Part shown: positions 1 through 5,457 of the stretch, in pieces | Position numbering within the stretch: the stretch's first letter is position 1 | Layout of the letters: every line of letters starts with the position of its first letter | Source: an uncultured Campylobacter sp. | GTDB taxonomy: Bacteria > Campylobacterota > Campylobacteria > Campylobacterales > Campylobacteraceae | DNA length: 6,175 bases | Assembly: GCA_938041615.1 (NCBI GenBank) | Contig: CALISV010000033.1 | Coordinates: forward strand, 1 to 6,175 | Direction of reading: 5' to 3' | The notes under the pieces: generated by a model | The model's database searches: none | What the model was told of the DNA's origin: nothing | What the model saw: only the letters and a program-made list of their open reading frames with translations | Position numbers and translations under genes: made by a program

Positions 1-227
1 CCCAGCTCGTCGTTTACGCGGTGCGGGTTTTGCGATAAAAAATCTAAAATTTGATCAAGCTCGAAATCTATCTACTCGCTCGTAGCGTTTTCGTCGTAGA
101 AAATTCTAAAATCAGGCACGTATTTTGGCTGCTCGCAAACCTTGACCGCTTCATCTTGCTCTAGCGCAAAAAGCGGCATAATCAAAAAGAGTAGGACAAG
201 CGGCAAAAATCGTAAAGAAAATTTCGT
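1..227 (-). pseudogene. Degraded 5' part of a paralogue of the adjacent ankyrin-like secreted protein gene
   Basis: Read on the minus strand, this stretch encodes a hydrophobic leader (FLPLVLLFLIMPLFALEQ) followed by a segment nearly the same as residues 23-61 of the neighbouring gene at 323-1219. Shared words include YDENATS (FDENATN in the neighbour), LDQILDFLSQNPHRVNDE and PDF/PDL. Two lesions are visible. A TAG at 72-74 falls where the neighbour has the Gln37 codon (CAA), so a single change from CAG would explain it. At the expected start there is ACG ACG AAA rather than ATG; the only in-frame alternatives are a TTG at 204-206 and an ATG at 177-179, inside the hydrophobic leader, and neither has a good ribosome site. 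The copy runs off the window at position 1, so the rest cannot be judged. The tandem arrangement indicates local duplication followed by decay. A sequencing error at the TAG is possible but would not explain the missing start. Confidence 0.75.
13..56. repeat. 44-bp exact direct repeat, copy 1 (in the pseudogene)
   Basis: Positions 13-56 are identical base for base to 1050-1093, an offset of 1037. The match lies inside the homologous coding regions of the pseudogene and the intact ankyrin-like gene, and weaker similarity continues to about position 118. It is the most conserved block of a tandem gene duplication and is long enough to serve as a site for recombination between the two copies. 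Confidence 0.9.
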
Positions 228-322
228 CGTCTATCTTTTTGATTTACATCCGCCGCGATCAAATTTAAGCCTTTTTCAAAGTGCAAATTTAAAATGGCTT
301 CATTCTCGCTCGCTGCGTTATG
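228..322 (-). other. Short spacer between the ankyrin-like gene and its degraded paralogue
   Basis: No gene is supported here. The spacer is AT-rich with two AAATTT words. No clear stem-loop plus T-run terminator and no good promoter is visible. The reading frame of the upstream gene stays open past its TAG stop for about 46 codons, to a TGA at 182-184. That extension lacks a start codon and a ribosome site and is probably chance. Confidence 0.5.
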
Positions 323-1219
323 CTATTTGACTTCGTTTATTAGCTTTTGACTCTCTTTTGCGTCATAGTGAGTTGCGTACTTTTTGAGATTTTCGCAAGA
401 GGTTTGTAAATTTTCTTGCTTGCAAACGCCGTTTTTTAGCAGAAATTTAACCATATCCTCGCTGTCTAAGATCGCGGCTAGTTTTGTAAAAATTTCCAGC
501 TCTTTGGCCTCAAATTCGCTAAGCGGTTTAAATTTTAGCAGCTCCTCGAGGTAGCGCATTTTATCTCGGTAAAACTCGGCAAATTTTGCGGTTTTCGTAA
601 ATTGTCTTATTTTGGGATCAAGAGGAACGTTAGCGATCGGCGGGGCGCCGTTTTGACCCATAAAGATAGCTATCCCGCCAGCCACACAAAGCATCACATC
701 TTTGTCGCCGCGCGCGCCTTTGCTAAGAAGGTGGCTAAAAATCTCAAACGCTTCGGTATTACAAGCCATGTGCAAAAGTTCGGGCGAGCCGATATCTGCA
801 CCGTTTGCTATTAGTAGGTCGATGAGGCGTATCGCTTCTTTTTGATCGAATTTATATTTGTCGCTAGGATCTATGCCAAGCGCAATAACCGCGTCAAGAG
901 GGGTGAAAATCATAAATTTATAGTTTAGATCGGGCTTAAATTTGAGTGCCTTTTTTATGCGTTCAAAGTCAAATTTGCCTGTTTTTATGATTTTTAGGTT
1001 GTAGATAAAAGGCGAAAAAAGGCGGTCGTTAAATTCGCCAAACTCATCATTTACGCGGTGCGGGTTTTGCGATAAAAAATCTAAAATTTGATCGAGGCCT
1101 GCGTCTATTTGTTTGTTCGTAGCGTTTTCATCAAAAAAGATATCAAGGTCAGGCTCTGGTAAATTTGAAGCGAATAAAATTTGAATTAAAACTATAAAGA
1201 TAACGGCGAGCTTTTTCAT
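323..1219 (-). CDS. Secreted ankyrin-repeat-like protein of unknown function
   Basis: The predicted protein has 298 residues. Residues 1-17 (MKKLAVIFIVLIQILFA) form a typical signal peptide, so export to the periplasm is expected. The mature part contains weak ankyrin-like helix pairs: about residues 105-143 (TPLDAVIALGI, then AIRLIDLLIANGADI), 146-172 (ELLHMACNTEAFEIFSHLLSKGA) and 246-265 (KLAAILDSEDMVKFLLKNGV). The LL-x-x-GA endings and (T)PL-x-x-A openings are the visible ankyrin marks; the repeats are degenerate. The ATG is backed by a strong AGGAGGA ribosome site. The gene follows plsC after 77 bases and may be read with it, although no promoter or terminator is clear in between. A broken tandem copy lies directly downstream, so this may be a small expanding family. 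Ankyrin repeats bind other proteins; the partner and role cannot be told from the sequence. Confidence 0.85.
   Translation of the reverse strand: MKKLAVIFIVLIQILFASNLPEPDLDIFFDENATNKQIDAGLDQILDFLSQNPHRVNDEFGEFNDRLFSPFIYNLKIIKTGKFDFERIKKALKFKPDLNYKFMIFTPLDAVIALGIDPSDKYKFDQKEAIRLIDLLIANGADIGSPELLHMACNTEAFEIFSHLLSKGARGDKDVMLCVAGGIAIFMGQNGAPPIANVPLDPKIRQFTKTAKFAEFYRDKMRYLEELLKFKPLSEFEAKELEIFTKLAAILDSEDMVKFLLKNGVCKQENLQTSCENLKKYATHYDAKESQKLINEVK
1050..1093. repeat. 44-bp exact direct repeat, copy 2 (in the intact gene)
   Basis: This is the second copy of the exact repeat at 13-56. It encodes residues 43-57 of the intact protein (around DQILDFLSQNPHRVND). The synonymous positions are unchanged as well, which points to a recent duplication or to gene conversion, because coding sequence outside this block has diverged much more. 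Confidence 0.9.
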
Positions 1220-1222
1220 AAA

Positions 1223-1229
1223 TCCTCCT
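1223..1229 (-). promoter_or_regulatory. Strong Shine-Dalgarno of the ankyrin-like gene
   Basis: AGGAGGA on the minus strand lies a few bases before the ATG at 1217-1219. It fixes that start and suggests efficient, independent translation, unlike the overlapping starts of the operon upstream. Confidence 0.8.
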
Positions 1230-1296
1230 AAATTTACGGCTTTTACGAGGCGGTTAAATTTACGCGCGAGGCAAATTCGCGGTAAAAACAGGCGTT

Positions 1297-1983
1297 TTAG
1301 ACCGCCGCTTTTTGCCTCTCGTTATCAAGCGTTTCTTGCATTTTCGCCCTTGCGTTTTCCAGCCACTCAGGCTCGGCGGTGTCGATGAGATCTAGGCAGA
1401 TGATTTTGATTTTGCCGTTTTTAAAGCTAAAGCTCTTCACGTCCATGATGTCCGAGCCCGCGATCACGATGGGCTGGATTTTTAGATTTAGCTTGTCGGC
1501 GATGATTTTCGCGCCGCCTTTAAACGGCAAAAGCTCCTTTGAGTGCGAGCGCGTTCCCTCGGGGAAAATCGCCAGCACGCGCCCCTTTTCGACGCGGTCT
1601 TGCGCGTCCTTTACGAGCTTGATGAGCGAGCGTTTGTTCTCGCGCTCGACCGAGATCATTTGCGGTATGTGGATGATCTGACCGATGACGGGAAGGTCGG
1701 CGATCTCTTTTTTAGCGATCCAGCAGAGATTTTTAGGATGGACTTCCTCTAAAACGACGATATCTAGCATACTTTGGTGGTTCATGATGATCATATTTGC
1801 GCGCTCGTCGAATTTGCCGACGACTTCGAGCGAATAAAATCCGAAAAATCGCTGGCTCCTACCCCAAAATTTCCTCACGCCGTGAATATGCTTTTTTAAA
1901 AGCCACATAAAAAACACGACCAAAAGTATGCTAATGAGAAACTCGACCGCGAAATACGCGGCCTTTATCCTAGAAAATATCAT
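1297..1983 (-). CDS. plsC: 1-acyl-sn-glycerol-3-phosphate acyltransferase
   Basis: PlsC transfers a fatty acyl chain to lysophosphatidic acid to make phosphatidic acid, the precursor of membrane phospholipids, at the inner membrane. The 228-residue product has an N-terminal membrane segment (about residues 10-29). The acyltransferase blocks follow in the normal order: NHQSMLD at 68-74 with catalytic His69 and Asp74 (HX4D), SVERENKRS at 111-119, FPEGTRS at 140-146 for glycerol-phosphate binding, and the IQPIVIAGS block at 169-177. The length suits the family. The start overlaps the end of the upstream gene by 14 bases (ATG inside its last codons, different frame), so translational coupling is likely. 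The position after a purQ-linked periplasmic protein matches the C. jejuni Cj0515-Cj0516 order as I recall it. Membership of the family is very sure; exact acyl preference is not visible. Confidence 0.95.
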   Translation of the reverse strand: MIFSRIKAAYFAVEFLISILLVVFFMWLLKKHIHGVRKFWGRSQRFFGFYSLEVVGKFDERANMIIMNHQSMLDIVVLEEVHPKNLCWIAKKEIADLPVIGQIIHIPQMISVERENKRSLIKLVKDAQDRVEKGRVLAIFPEGTRSHSKELLPFKGGAKIIADKLNLKIQPIVIAGSDIMDVKSFSFKNGKIKIICLDLIDTAEPEWLENARAKMQETLDNERQKAAV

Positions 1984-3322
1984 CTTTTTTTACCCAGCCT
2001 ATCTTGCCGTCGTCTAGTAAAATTTTGACGTAGTCCTCGCGCTCGCCGAGGATCTCGATCTTTTCCTCCGCTTTTGAGGTATAAAATACGCTCGAGTTTT
2101 GCGTAGGCAAAATTTTTACGTTTATGTTTTGTCTTAGCGTCGCGCCGCCAAACGGATTGTAGCTATAAAGGATATAGGCTCCAAGGCCGACCACGACGAC
2201 GAGGAATATCGCGTCGCGCTTAAACAAAAATGTGATCAAGAAAATACCGAAAAGCGCGTAAACTCCGATATTTTTGTAAATTTCAAATTTGCTTTGCTTT
2301 GGATTTAGTCCGATTTGCGTGCTGATCTCGTCATCCTCCACGACTACCGGGAGCGAAAAGCTCACGAAATCTTTTTTAGCCAGGCTAAAGTAGTTAAAAT
2401 CGATCGAGGTTTTTTCAGGCGAAAATATCGCGAAATAATATCCGCTTTGCGCGTCAAATTCGCCGCTCGTGGAGTCCACGCCTTGCTTGATGATGTCCTT
2501 GTCCTCGATGAAAAAGTCCGCGATGTTGCCTTTTTGTGCGTTTACTTCGACGATCATGATGAGATTTTTATCGTCGAATTTATTGGTTTTATATTTTTTG
2601 ACTTCGAGATTTTGAGCAACGACGTGGTTGTATTTCTCGCCGCTTTTTAGCGCTACGATTTTAGGTAGCGAAAGCGTCAAATTTGCCGTCTGGAAAAACT
2701 CGCCGTTGCGCTTTAAATTTACCGTGATTTTTGGACTTTTTACGGCCTCGGCGGAGGCTTCGGCGTAAATTTGAGCCTTGTAAACCCCTTTGCCGTCGTT
2801 ATCCCAGCGCAAATTTGAGCTTAGCCATTTTAGGTTTTCGGTTTCGGGCAAGATGGTTTGCAGATCTACCGCGATATTATCCTGGATATCGACCGAGAGC
2901 GTAAAGCTAAAAATTTGCCCGACGTAGACTTGCTTTGGCGCGTTTAAAGCCTTGATGATGATGTCGTTTGGCTGCACGCGCTCGTAGAGCTGGCTGTCTT
3001 TTAAATTTAGCTCTGGCTCGTTGGTGGGTGCGATATTTTGCGGGATAGGTTGACGTAGATGCGTACCGCCTTGGTTGCTTGAGGCTTGGCTTTGCGCTAC
3101 GGGAGCTCTATTTTGCGTAGCCGTACTTTGCGTCTGGCTTGGAGTTCTATTTTGCGCGCTTGGCGCTCTGTTTTGCAAATTTGGCTTTTGCGCGGGCGTT
3201 TGCGGAGCGGGCTTGATTACTTTTTGACTTTGCTCGTCGCCCATCATATCAAATACGCTAGGCTCAGTGGCCCCGCAAGCTAAAACAAATATAGTAAAAA
3301 AGGCTAAAAAGGGCTTTAGCAA
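1970..3322 (-). CDS. Membrane-anchored periplasmic protein with BatD-like and C-terminal SH3-like regions
   Basis: The 450-residue product begins with an export signal (residues 1-17) whose VLAC ending resembles a lipobox, so Cys16 may be lipidated. Residues 37-82 are a Gln/Pro/Ala/Asn-rich linker with three QNR(A/T)P units. Residues 115-330 look beta-rich and recall BatD-type periplasmic proteins (NAPKQVYVGQIFSFTLSV near 127-144). Two membrane helices follow (about 352-367 and 371-388), separated by a short charged KRD turn. The final ~50 residues (NVKILPTQNSSVFY, then GKIGWVKKDDIF) resemble a bacterial SH3 domain, which this topology would return to the periplasm. The start is TTG, chosen because it precedes the signal peptide and has AAAAGGG at the right distance; the next Met (residue 26) would remove the signal. 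It overlaps purQ by 7 bases and plsC by 14. From memory it matches the Cj0515 position. Function is unknown; cell-wall binding or oxidative-stress roles are guesses by family. Confidence 0.85.
   Translation of the reverse strand: MLKPFLAFFTIFVLACGATEPSVFDMMGDEQSQKVIKPAPQTPAQKPNLQNRAPSAQNRTPSQTQSTATQNRAPVAQSQASSNQGGTHLRQPIPQNIAPTNEPELNLKDSQLYERVQPNDIIIKALNAPKQVYVGQIFSFTLSVDIQDNIAVDLQTILPETENLKWLSSNLRWDNDGKGVYKAQIYAEASAEAVKSPKITVNLKRNGEFFQTANLTLSLPKIVALKSGEKYNHVVAQNLEVKKYKTNKFDDKNLIMIVEVNAQKGNIADFFIEDKDIIKQGVDSTSGEFDAQSGYYFAIFSPEKTSIDFNYFSLAKKDFVSFSLPVVVEDDEISTQIGLNPKQSKFEIYKNIGVYALFGIFLITFLFKRDAIFLVVVVGLGAYILYSYNPFGGATLRQNINVKILPTQNSSVFYTSKAEEKIEILGEREDYVKILLDDGKIGWVKKDDIF
3101..3175 (-). repeat. 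Imperfect QNR(A/T)P coding repeat in the periplasmic linker
   Basis: Three QNR(A/T)P units occur at residues 50-54, 57-61 and 70-74 of the SH3-like protein. The codons differ slightly between units (CAA AAC AGA versus CAA AAT AGA), so this is a slowly evolved low-complexity linker rather than a recent exact tandem expansion. It probably forms a flexible spacer between the membrane-proximal signal and the folded periplasmic region. Confidence 0.7.
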
Positions 3323-3981
3323 ACTAGCCCTTTTAGCATCTTTAGTCCATCATCCGTGCCCAAAAACTTCTCGCAGGCACGCTCTGGGTGAGGCATGAGG
3401 CCGAATATCTTTTTGTTCTTATCGCAAATTCCTGCTACCTCGTCGACCGAGCCGTTTGGATTTAGCTCTGCGCCGTTTGCGTCGCAGTATTTTAGCAGCA
3501 CCTGATCGTTGTCGTAGAGGCCTTTTAGCGTCGCCTCATCGGCGTAAAAGTTGCCCTCGCCGTGAGCGATCGGGATGTTTACGATCTCGCCGACGCTCAA
3601 ATTTGATAGAAATTTATTTGCATTTGAGACCACTTTTAGATAGTGGTATTTTGAGATGAAGCTCAAATTTTCGTTTCGTCTCATCGCGCCTGCAAGCAGT
3701 TTTAGCTCGCACAGCATCTGAAAGCCGTTGCAAATGCCAAGCACGTATCCGCCTTTTTGGGCGTGTTTTACAACCGCGTTCATCGCAGGGCTAAATTTAG
3801 CGATAGCTGCCGTGCGCAAGTAGTCGCCGTAGCTAAATCCGCCCGGAAGCACGATAAGATCGGCATTTATCTCGCTTTCTTTATGCCAGATTATCTGCGT
3901 TTGGCAACCCAAAAGCTCAAAGGCGTACTTTGTATCTTGCTCGCAGTTCGTGCCTGGAAACAAAACGATGGCGACTTTCAT
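3316..3981 (-). CDS. purQ: Phosphoribosylformylglycinamidine synthase, glutaminase subunit
   Basis: PurQ releases ammonia from glutamine for FGAM synthetase (PurL with PurS), step four of de novo purine synthesis in the cytoplasm. The 221-residue product is a class I glutamine amidotransferase: it opens MKVAIVLFPGTNCEQDT, has the LPGGFSYGDYLR oxyanion-strand region, the nucleophile elbow GICNGFQML with the catalytic Cys, an IPIAHGEGNF segment, and a C-terminal MPHPER with the catalytic His and Glu. Length is normal for the family. The start is the ATG at 3979-3981, which overlaps the purS stop as ATGA; a start five codons further upstream would only add MRERK inside purS and is not favoured. 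The ATGA overlap implies coupled, balanced production of PurS and PurQ, which form one complex. The purL partner is not in this window. Confidence 0.96.
   Translation of the reverse strand: MKVAIVLFPGTNCEQDTKYAFELLGCQTQIIWHKESEINADLIVLPGGFSYGDYLRTAAIAKFSPAMNAVVKHAQKGGYVLGICNGFQMLCELKLLAGAMRRNENLSFISKYHYLKVVSNANKFLSNLSVGEIVNIPIAHGEGNFYADEATLKGLYDNDQVLLKYCDANGAELNPNGSVDEVAGICDKNKKIFGLMPHPERACEKFLGTDDGLKMLKGLVC
3328..3334 (-). promoter_or_regulatory. Shine-Dalgarno that supports a TTG start
   Basis: AAAAGGG on the minus strand lies five bases before the TTG at 3320-3322, inside the last codons of purQ. Together with the signal peptide that starts at this TTG, it decides the start of the SH3-like protein. 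Confidence 0.55.
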
Positions 3982-4238
3982 TTTGCGCTCTCGCATTTAT
4001 CGTTCAAATTTATCTCGTAGTCCTCGATGACGGTGTTTGCGAGCAGTTCTTCGCACATTTTGGTGAGCTCCTTGCGCGCTTCGTCTTTGCTTGCGGCGTC
4101 TATGTCGAGCACGATTTGTTTGCCTATTCGCACGCCGCTTACGTTATTAAATCCAAGTGAGTCGAGTGCGTGCTCGACGGCCTTTCCTTGCGGGTCTAAA
4201 ACGCCGTTTTTTAGGGATACGTTGATGATAGCTTTCAT
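3978..4238 (-). CDS. purS: Phosphoribosylformylglycinamidine synthase, PurS subunit
   Basis: PurS is the small structural subunit that bridges PurQ and small-type PurL in the three-part FGAM synthetase. The 86-residue product has the usual size and signature: MKAIINVSLKNGVLDPQGKA at the start, ALDSLGFNNVSGVRIGK in the middle, and an acidic C-terminal part (IEDYEINL). The last ~10 residues (NDKCESAK) form a short tail. It begins one base after the purC stop, with AAGG a few bases before its ATG, and ends in an ATGA overlap with purQ. Having purS implies a small PurL elsewhere, unlike the single large PurL of typical gammaproteobacteria. That fits the Campylobacter assignment of this side of the window. 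Confidence 0.95.
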   Translation of the reverse strand: MKAIINVSLKNGVLDPQGKAVEHALDSLGFNNVSGVRIGKQIVLDIDAASKDEARKELTKMCEELLANTVIEDYEINLNDKCESAK

Positions 4239-4239
4239 T

Positions 4240-4956
4240 TTAAACCTTAGATAAAATTCTTTTTAAAACTTCTTCGTAGGCGACTTTTACGTTGCCCAGA
4301 TCTTGGCGAAATCTGTCTTTGTCAAGCTTTTCGTTCGTAGTCGCGTCCCAAAAGCGGCAACTATCTGGACTGATCTCGTCTGCTAGCACGATATTTCCGT
4401 CTTTATCGACGCCAAATTCTACTTTAAAATCAACCAGTTTCAAATTTCTATCTGCGAAAAATTTAAATAGGATAGCGTTTATCTCGCGGCCCATATGTTT
4501 TAACCTATCAAGGTCGTTTTCGCTCTTGACTAAACCCATGATTAGGCAGTGTTCGTCATTTACGAGCGGATCGTGCAGATCGTCGTTTTTGTAGTAAAAC
4601 TCTACCAATGGAAACGACAAAACCGTACCTTCTTTTATCGCAAGGCGCTTTGTTAGCGAACCGGTTGCGATATTTCTCACGACCACTTCAAGCGGGATGA
4701 TTTCGACTTTTTCGCAGAGTTGTTCGCGCTCGTTCAGGGTGTCGCGGTAGTGGGTGGGGATGCCGGCGGTGATAAGGGCACGGAAGATCAGCGTGGCTAT
4801 GCGGTTGTTGAGGATGCCTTTGCCTTCGATGATTTCATGTTTGGCGCCGTTGCCAGCGGTGGCATCGTCGTTGTAGTGAATGATGACGAGCTCCGGATCG
4901 TCGGTCGCATAGATGGCCTTGGATTTGCCGGTATAGAGCAGCGCTTTTTTTTCCAT
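4240..4956 (-). CDS. purC: SAICAR synthetase, chimeric between two genomes
   Basis: PurC joins aspartate to CAIR using ATP to make SAICAR in de novo purine synthesis. The 238-residue product is full length, with YTGKSKAIY near residues 8-16, the [13 protein letters not shown] segment at 28-40, the [14 protein letters not shown] substrate region at 92-105, DFKVEFG at 176-182, [12 protein letters not shown] at 193-204 and [10 protein letters not shown] at 212-221. The ATG has GAGGTG upstream. The oddity is codon use. Up to about residue 80 leucines are mostly CTG/CTC and third positions are rich in C or G. From residue 94 codons become AGA, AAT, CTA, TTG, GTT, as in purS and purQ. The N-terminal third thus looks gammaproteobacterial and the rest Campylobacter-like, joined in frame. 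Enzyme identity is very sure; whether this exact gene exists in one cell is doubtful. Confidence 0.93.
   Translation of the reverse strand: MEKKALLYTGKSKAIYATDDPELVIIHYNDDATAGNGAKHEIIEGKGILNNRIATLIFRALITAGIPTHYRDTLNEREQLCEKVEIIPLEVVVRNIATGSLTKRLAIKEGTVLSFPLVEFYYKNDDLHDPLVNDEHCLIMGLVKSENDLDRLKHMGREINAILFKFFADRNLKLVDFKVEFGVDKDGNIVLADEISPDSCRFWDATTNEKLDKDRFRQDLGNVKVAYEEVLKRILSKV
4675..4720. other. Probable junction of two genomes inside purC
   Basis: The last clearly right-hand-type codon is CTC for Leu80 (4717-4719) and the first clearly left-hand-type codon is AGA for Arg94 (4675-4677). In between lies coding sequence for the conserved [13 protein letters not shown], where two species' genes could easily share a run of identical bases. 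Hand counts of G+C are 27 of 60 at 4621-4680, 31 of 60 at 4681-4740 and 38 of 60 at 4741-4800. Gene content also changes across this point, from a Campylobacter-type pur cluster to a gammaproteobacterial-type set. Confidence 0.75.
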
Positions 4957-4960
4957 GTTA

Positions 4961-4966
4961 CACCTC
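4961..4966 (-). promoter_or_regulatory. Shine-Dalgarno of purC
   Basis: GAGGTG on the minus strand lies four bases before the ATG at 4954-4956 and supports that start. It belongs to the right-hand (gammaproteobacterial-like) sequence. Confidence 0.75.
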
Positions 4967-4989
4967 GGTTAGGGTTGAAGGACGCGGGC

Positions 4990-4995
4990 ATTATA
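4990..4995 (-). promoter_or_regulatory. Putative -10 box of the purC promoter
   Basis: A perfect TATAAT on the minus strand lies about 34 bases before the purC ATG, which would leave a leader of roughly 25-30 bases. No good TTGACA-like -35 is seen at 16-18 bases' distance, so an activator or a weak basal promoter is possible. No PurR-like palindrome was seen. The box lies in the right-hand sequence, so it may not be the natural promoter of the Campylobacter pur genes downstream. Confidence 0.5.
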
Positions 4996-5017
4996 GCGAG
5001 TTCGCGCGGCTTGGGAC

Positions 5018-5023
5018 TATAAT
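5018..5023 (+). promoter_or_regulatory. Putative -10 box of the tautomerase-slyX-rnhB operon
   Basis: A perfect TATAAT on the plus strand lies about 37 bases before the tautomerase ATG. A matching -35 is not obvious. It sits 22 bases from the opposing purC -10 box, so the two promoters would overlap back to back in the same 103-bp spacer. Confidence 0.45.
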
Positions 5024-5050
5024 CCAGGTCCCTTAATTGCATCTGTTTTC

Positions 5051-5055
5051 GAGGT
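5051..5055 (+). promoter_or_regulatory. Shine-Dalgarno of the tautomerase gene
   Basis: GAGGT lies four bases before the ATG at 5060. It fixes the start so that Pro follows the initiator Met, as the catalytic mechanism of this family needs. Confidence 0.75.
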
Positions 5056-5059
5056 ATTT

Positions 5060-5248
5060 ATGCCCATTGTCAATATCAAGATTGTGGAAGGCCGCAGTGT
5101 CGAACAGAAACGTGCGCTTGCGAAGAATGTTACCCGTGCCGTAGCCGAGAGTATCGGCGTGCCGGAAAGCGCCATCTGGATCAGCATCGAGGATTTGAAA
5201 GCGGAAAATCTCGCCCAGGGTGGCGAGCTGCGTCTGGACCGCCAGTGA
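5060..5248 (+). CDS. 4-oxalocrotonate tautomerase family protein
   Basis: The 62-residue product belongs to the small tautomerase superfamily, which forms oligomers of ~60-residue subunits. After Met removal it starts PIVNIKIVEGRS, giving the catalytic N-terminal Pro1 and Arg11. The C-terminal part has the GGE turn (GGELRLDRQ). In the classical enzyme Arg39 helps bind and activate the substrate; here the aligned position is Trp (SAIWISIED), and Phe50 is Leu. The natural substrate is therefore probably not 4-oxalocrotonate, and no aromatic-degradation genes are nearby, so the role is unknown. It is the first gene of a plus-strand operon: its TGA overlaps the GTG start of slyX. Family assignment is firm; function is open. 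Confidence 0.9.
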   Translation: MPIVNIKIVEGRSVEQKRALAKNVTRAVAESIGVPESAIWISIEDLKAENLAQGGELRLDRQ

Positions 5249-5457
5249 CGGGCGAGGTGGAGGCGCGTCTGGAGCGCCTGGAATCGCGCCTGGCGTATCA
5301 GGAGGATTTGCTGGCGGAGTTGAATGCGGGCGTTGCCGCCCTGCGCGAGACGCTGGATTTGCAGCAGGGGCAGTTGCGTCTGCTGTGGCAGCAGTTGCAG
5401 GAGCGCGATGTGCGCGAACCGCGTAATCCGGCGGACGAGATTCCGCCACATTTTTGA
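5245..5457 (+). CDS. slyX: SlyX family coiled-coil protein
   Basis: The 70-residue product matches the SlyX pattern: [19 protein letters not shown] near residues 9-27, a leucine and glutamine-rich heptad-like middle ([16 protein letters not shown]) and the family's closing PPHF. It is almost wholly predicted coiled coil. SlyX is widespread in proteobacteria and its function is not established; the name comes from being next to slyD in E. coli. The start is GTG at 5245-5247, overlapping the tautomerase TGA (GTGA), and the stop overlaps the rnhB ATG by one base (TGATG). Both overlaps suggest translational coupling. No separate strong ribosome site is visible before the GTG. Confidence 0.88.
   Translation: MTGEVEARLERLESRLAYQEDLLAELNAGVAALRETLDLQQGQLRLLWQQLQERDVREPRNPADEIPPHF

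Noticed and set aside
72..325. Recoding of TAG as an amino acid, since both the degraded copy and the intact gene have an in-frame TAG
   Set aside because: Other genes here, such as the SH3-like protein, end normally at TAG, and the degraded copy also lacks a normal start, so simple pseudogene decay explains the data.
142..330. A 62-codon plus-strand frame at the left edge
   Set aside because: It runs antisense to the pseudogene and spacer, lacks a ribosome site and has no family resemblance.
1279..1305. An inverted repeat GCGGT...ACCGC across the plsC stop, as a possible terminator
   Set aside because: The stem beyond five pairs is mostly A-T with a mismatch, and no T-run follows in either direction; a factor-independent terminator is not convincing.
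3982..3996. A longer purQ with five extra N-terminal residues (MRERK)
   Set aside because: The family begins at MKVAIVLFPG, and the ATG at 3979-3981 forms the common ATGA overlap with purS.
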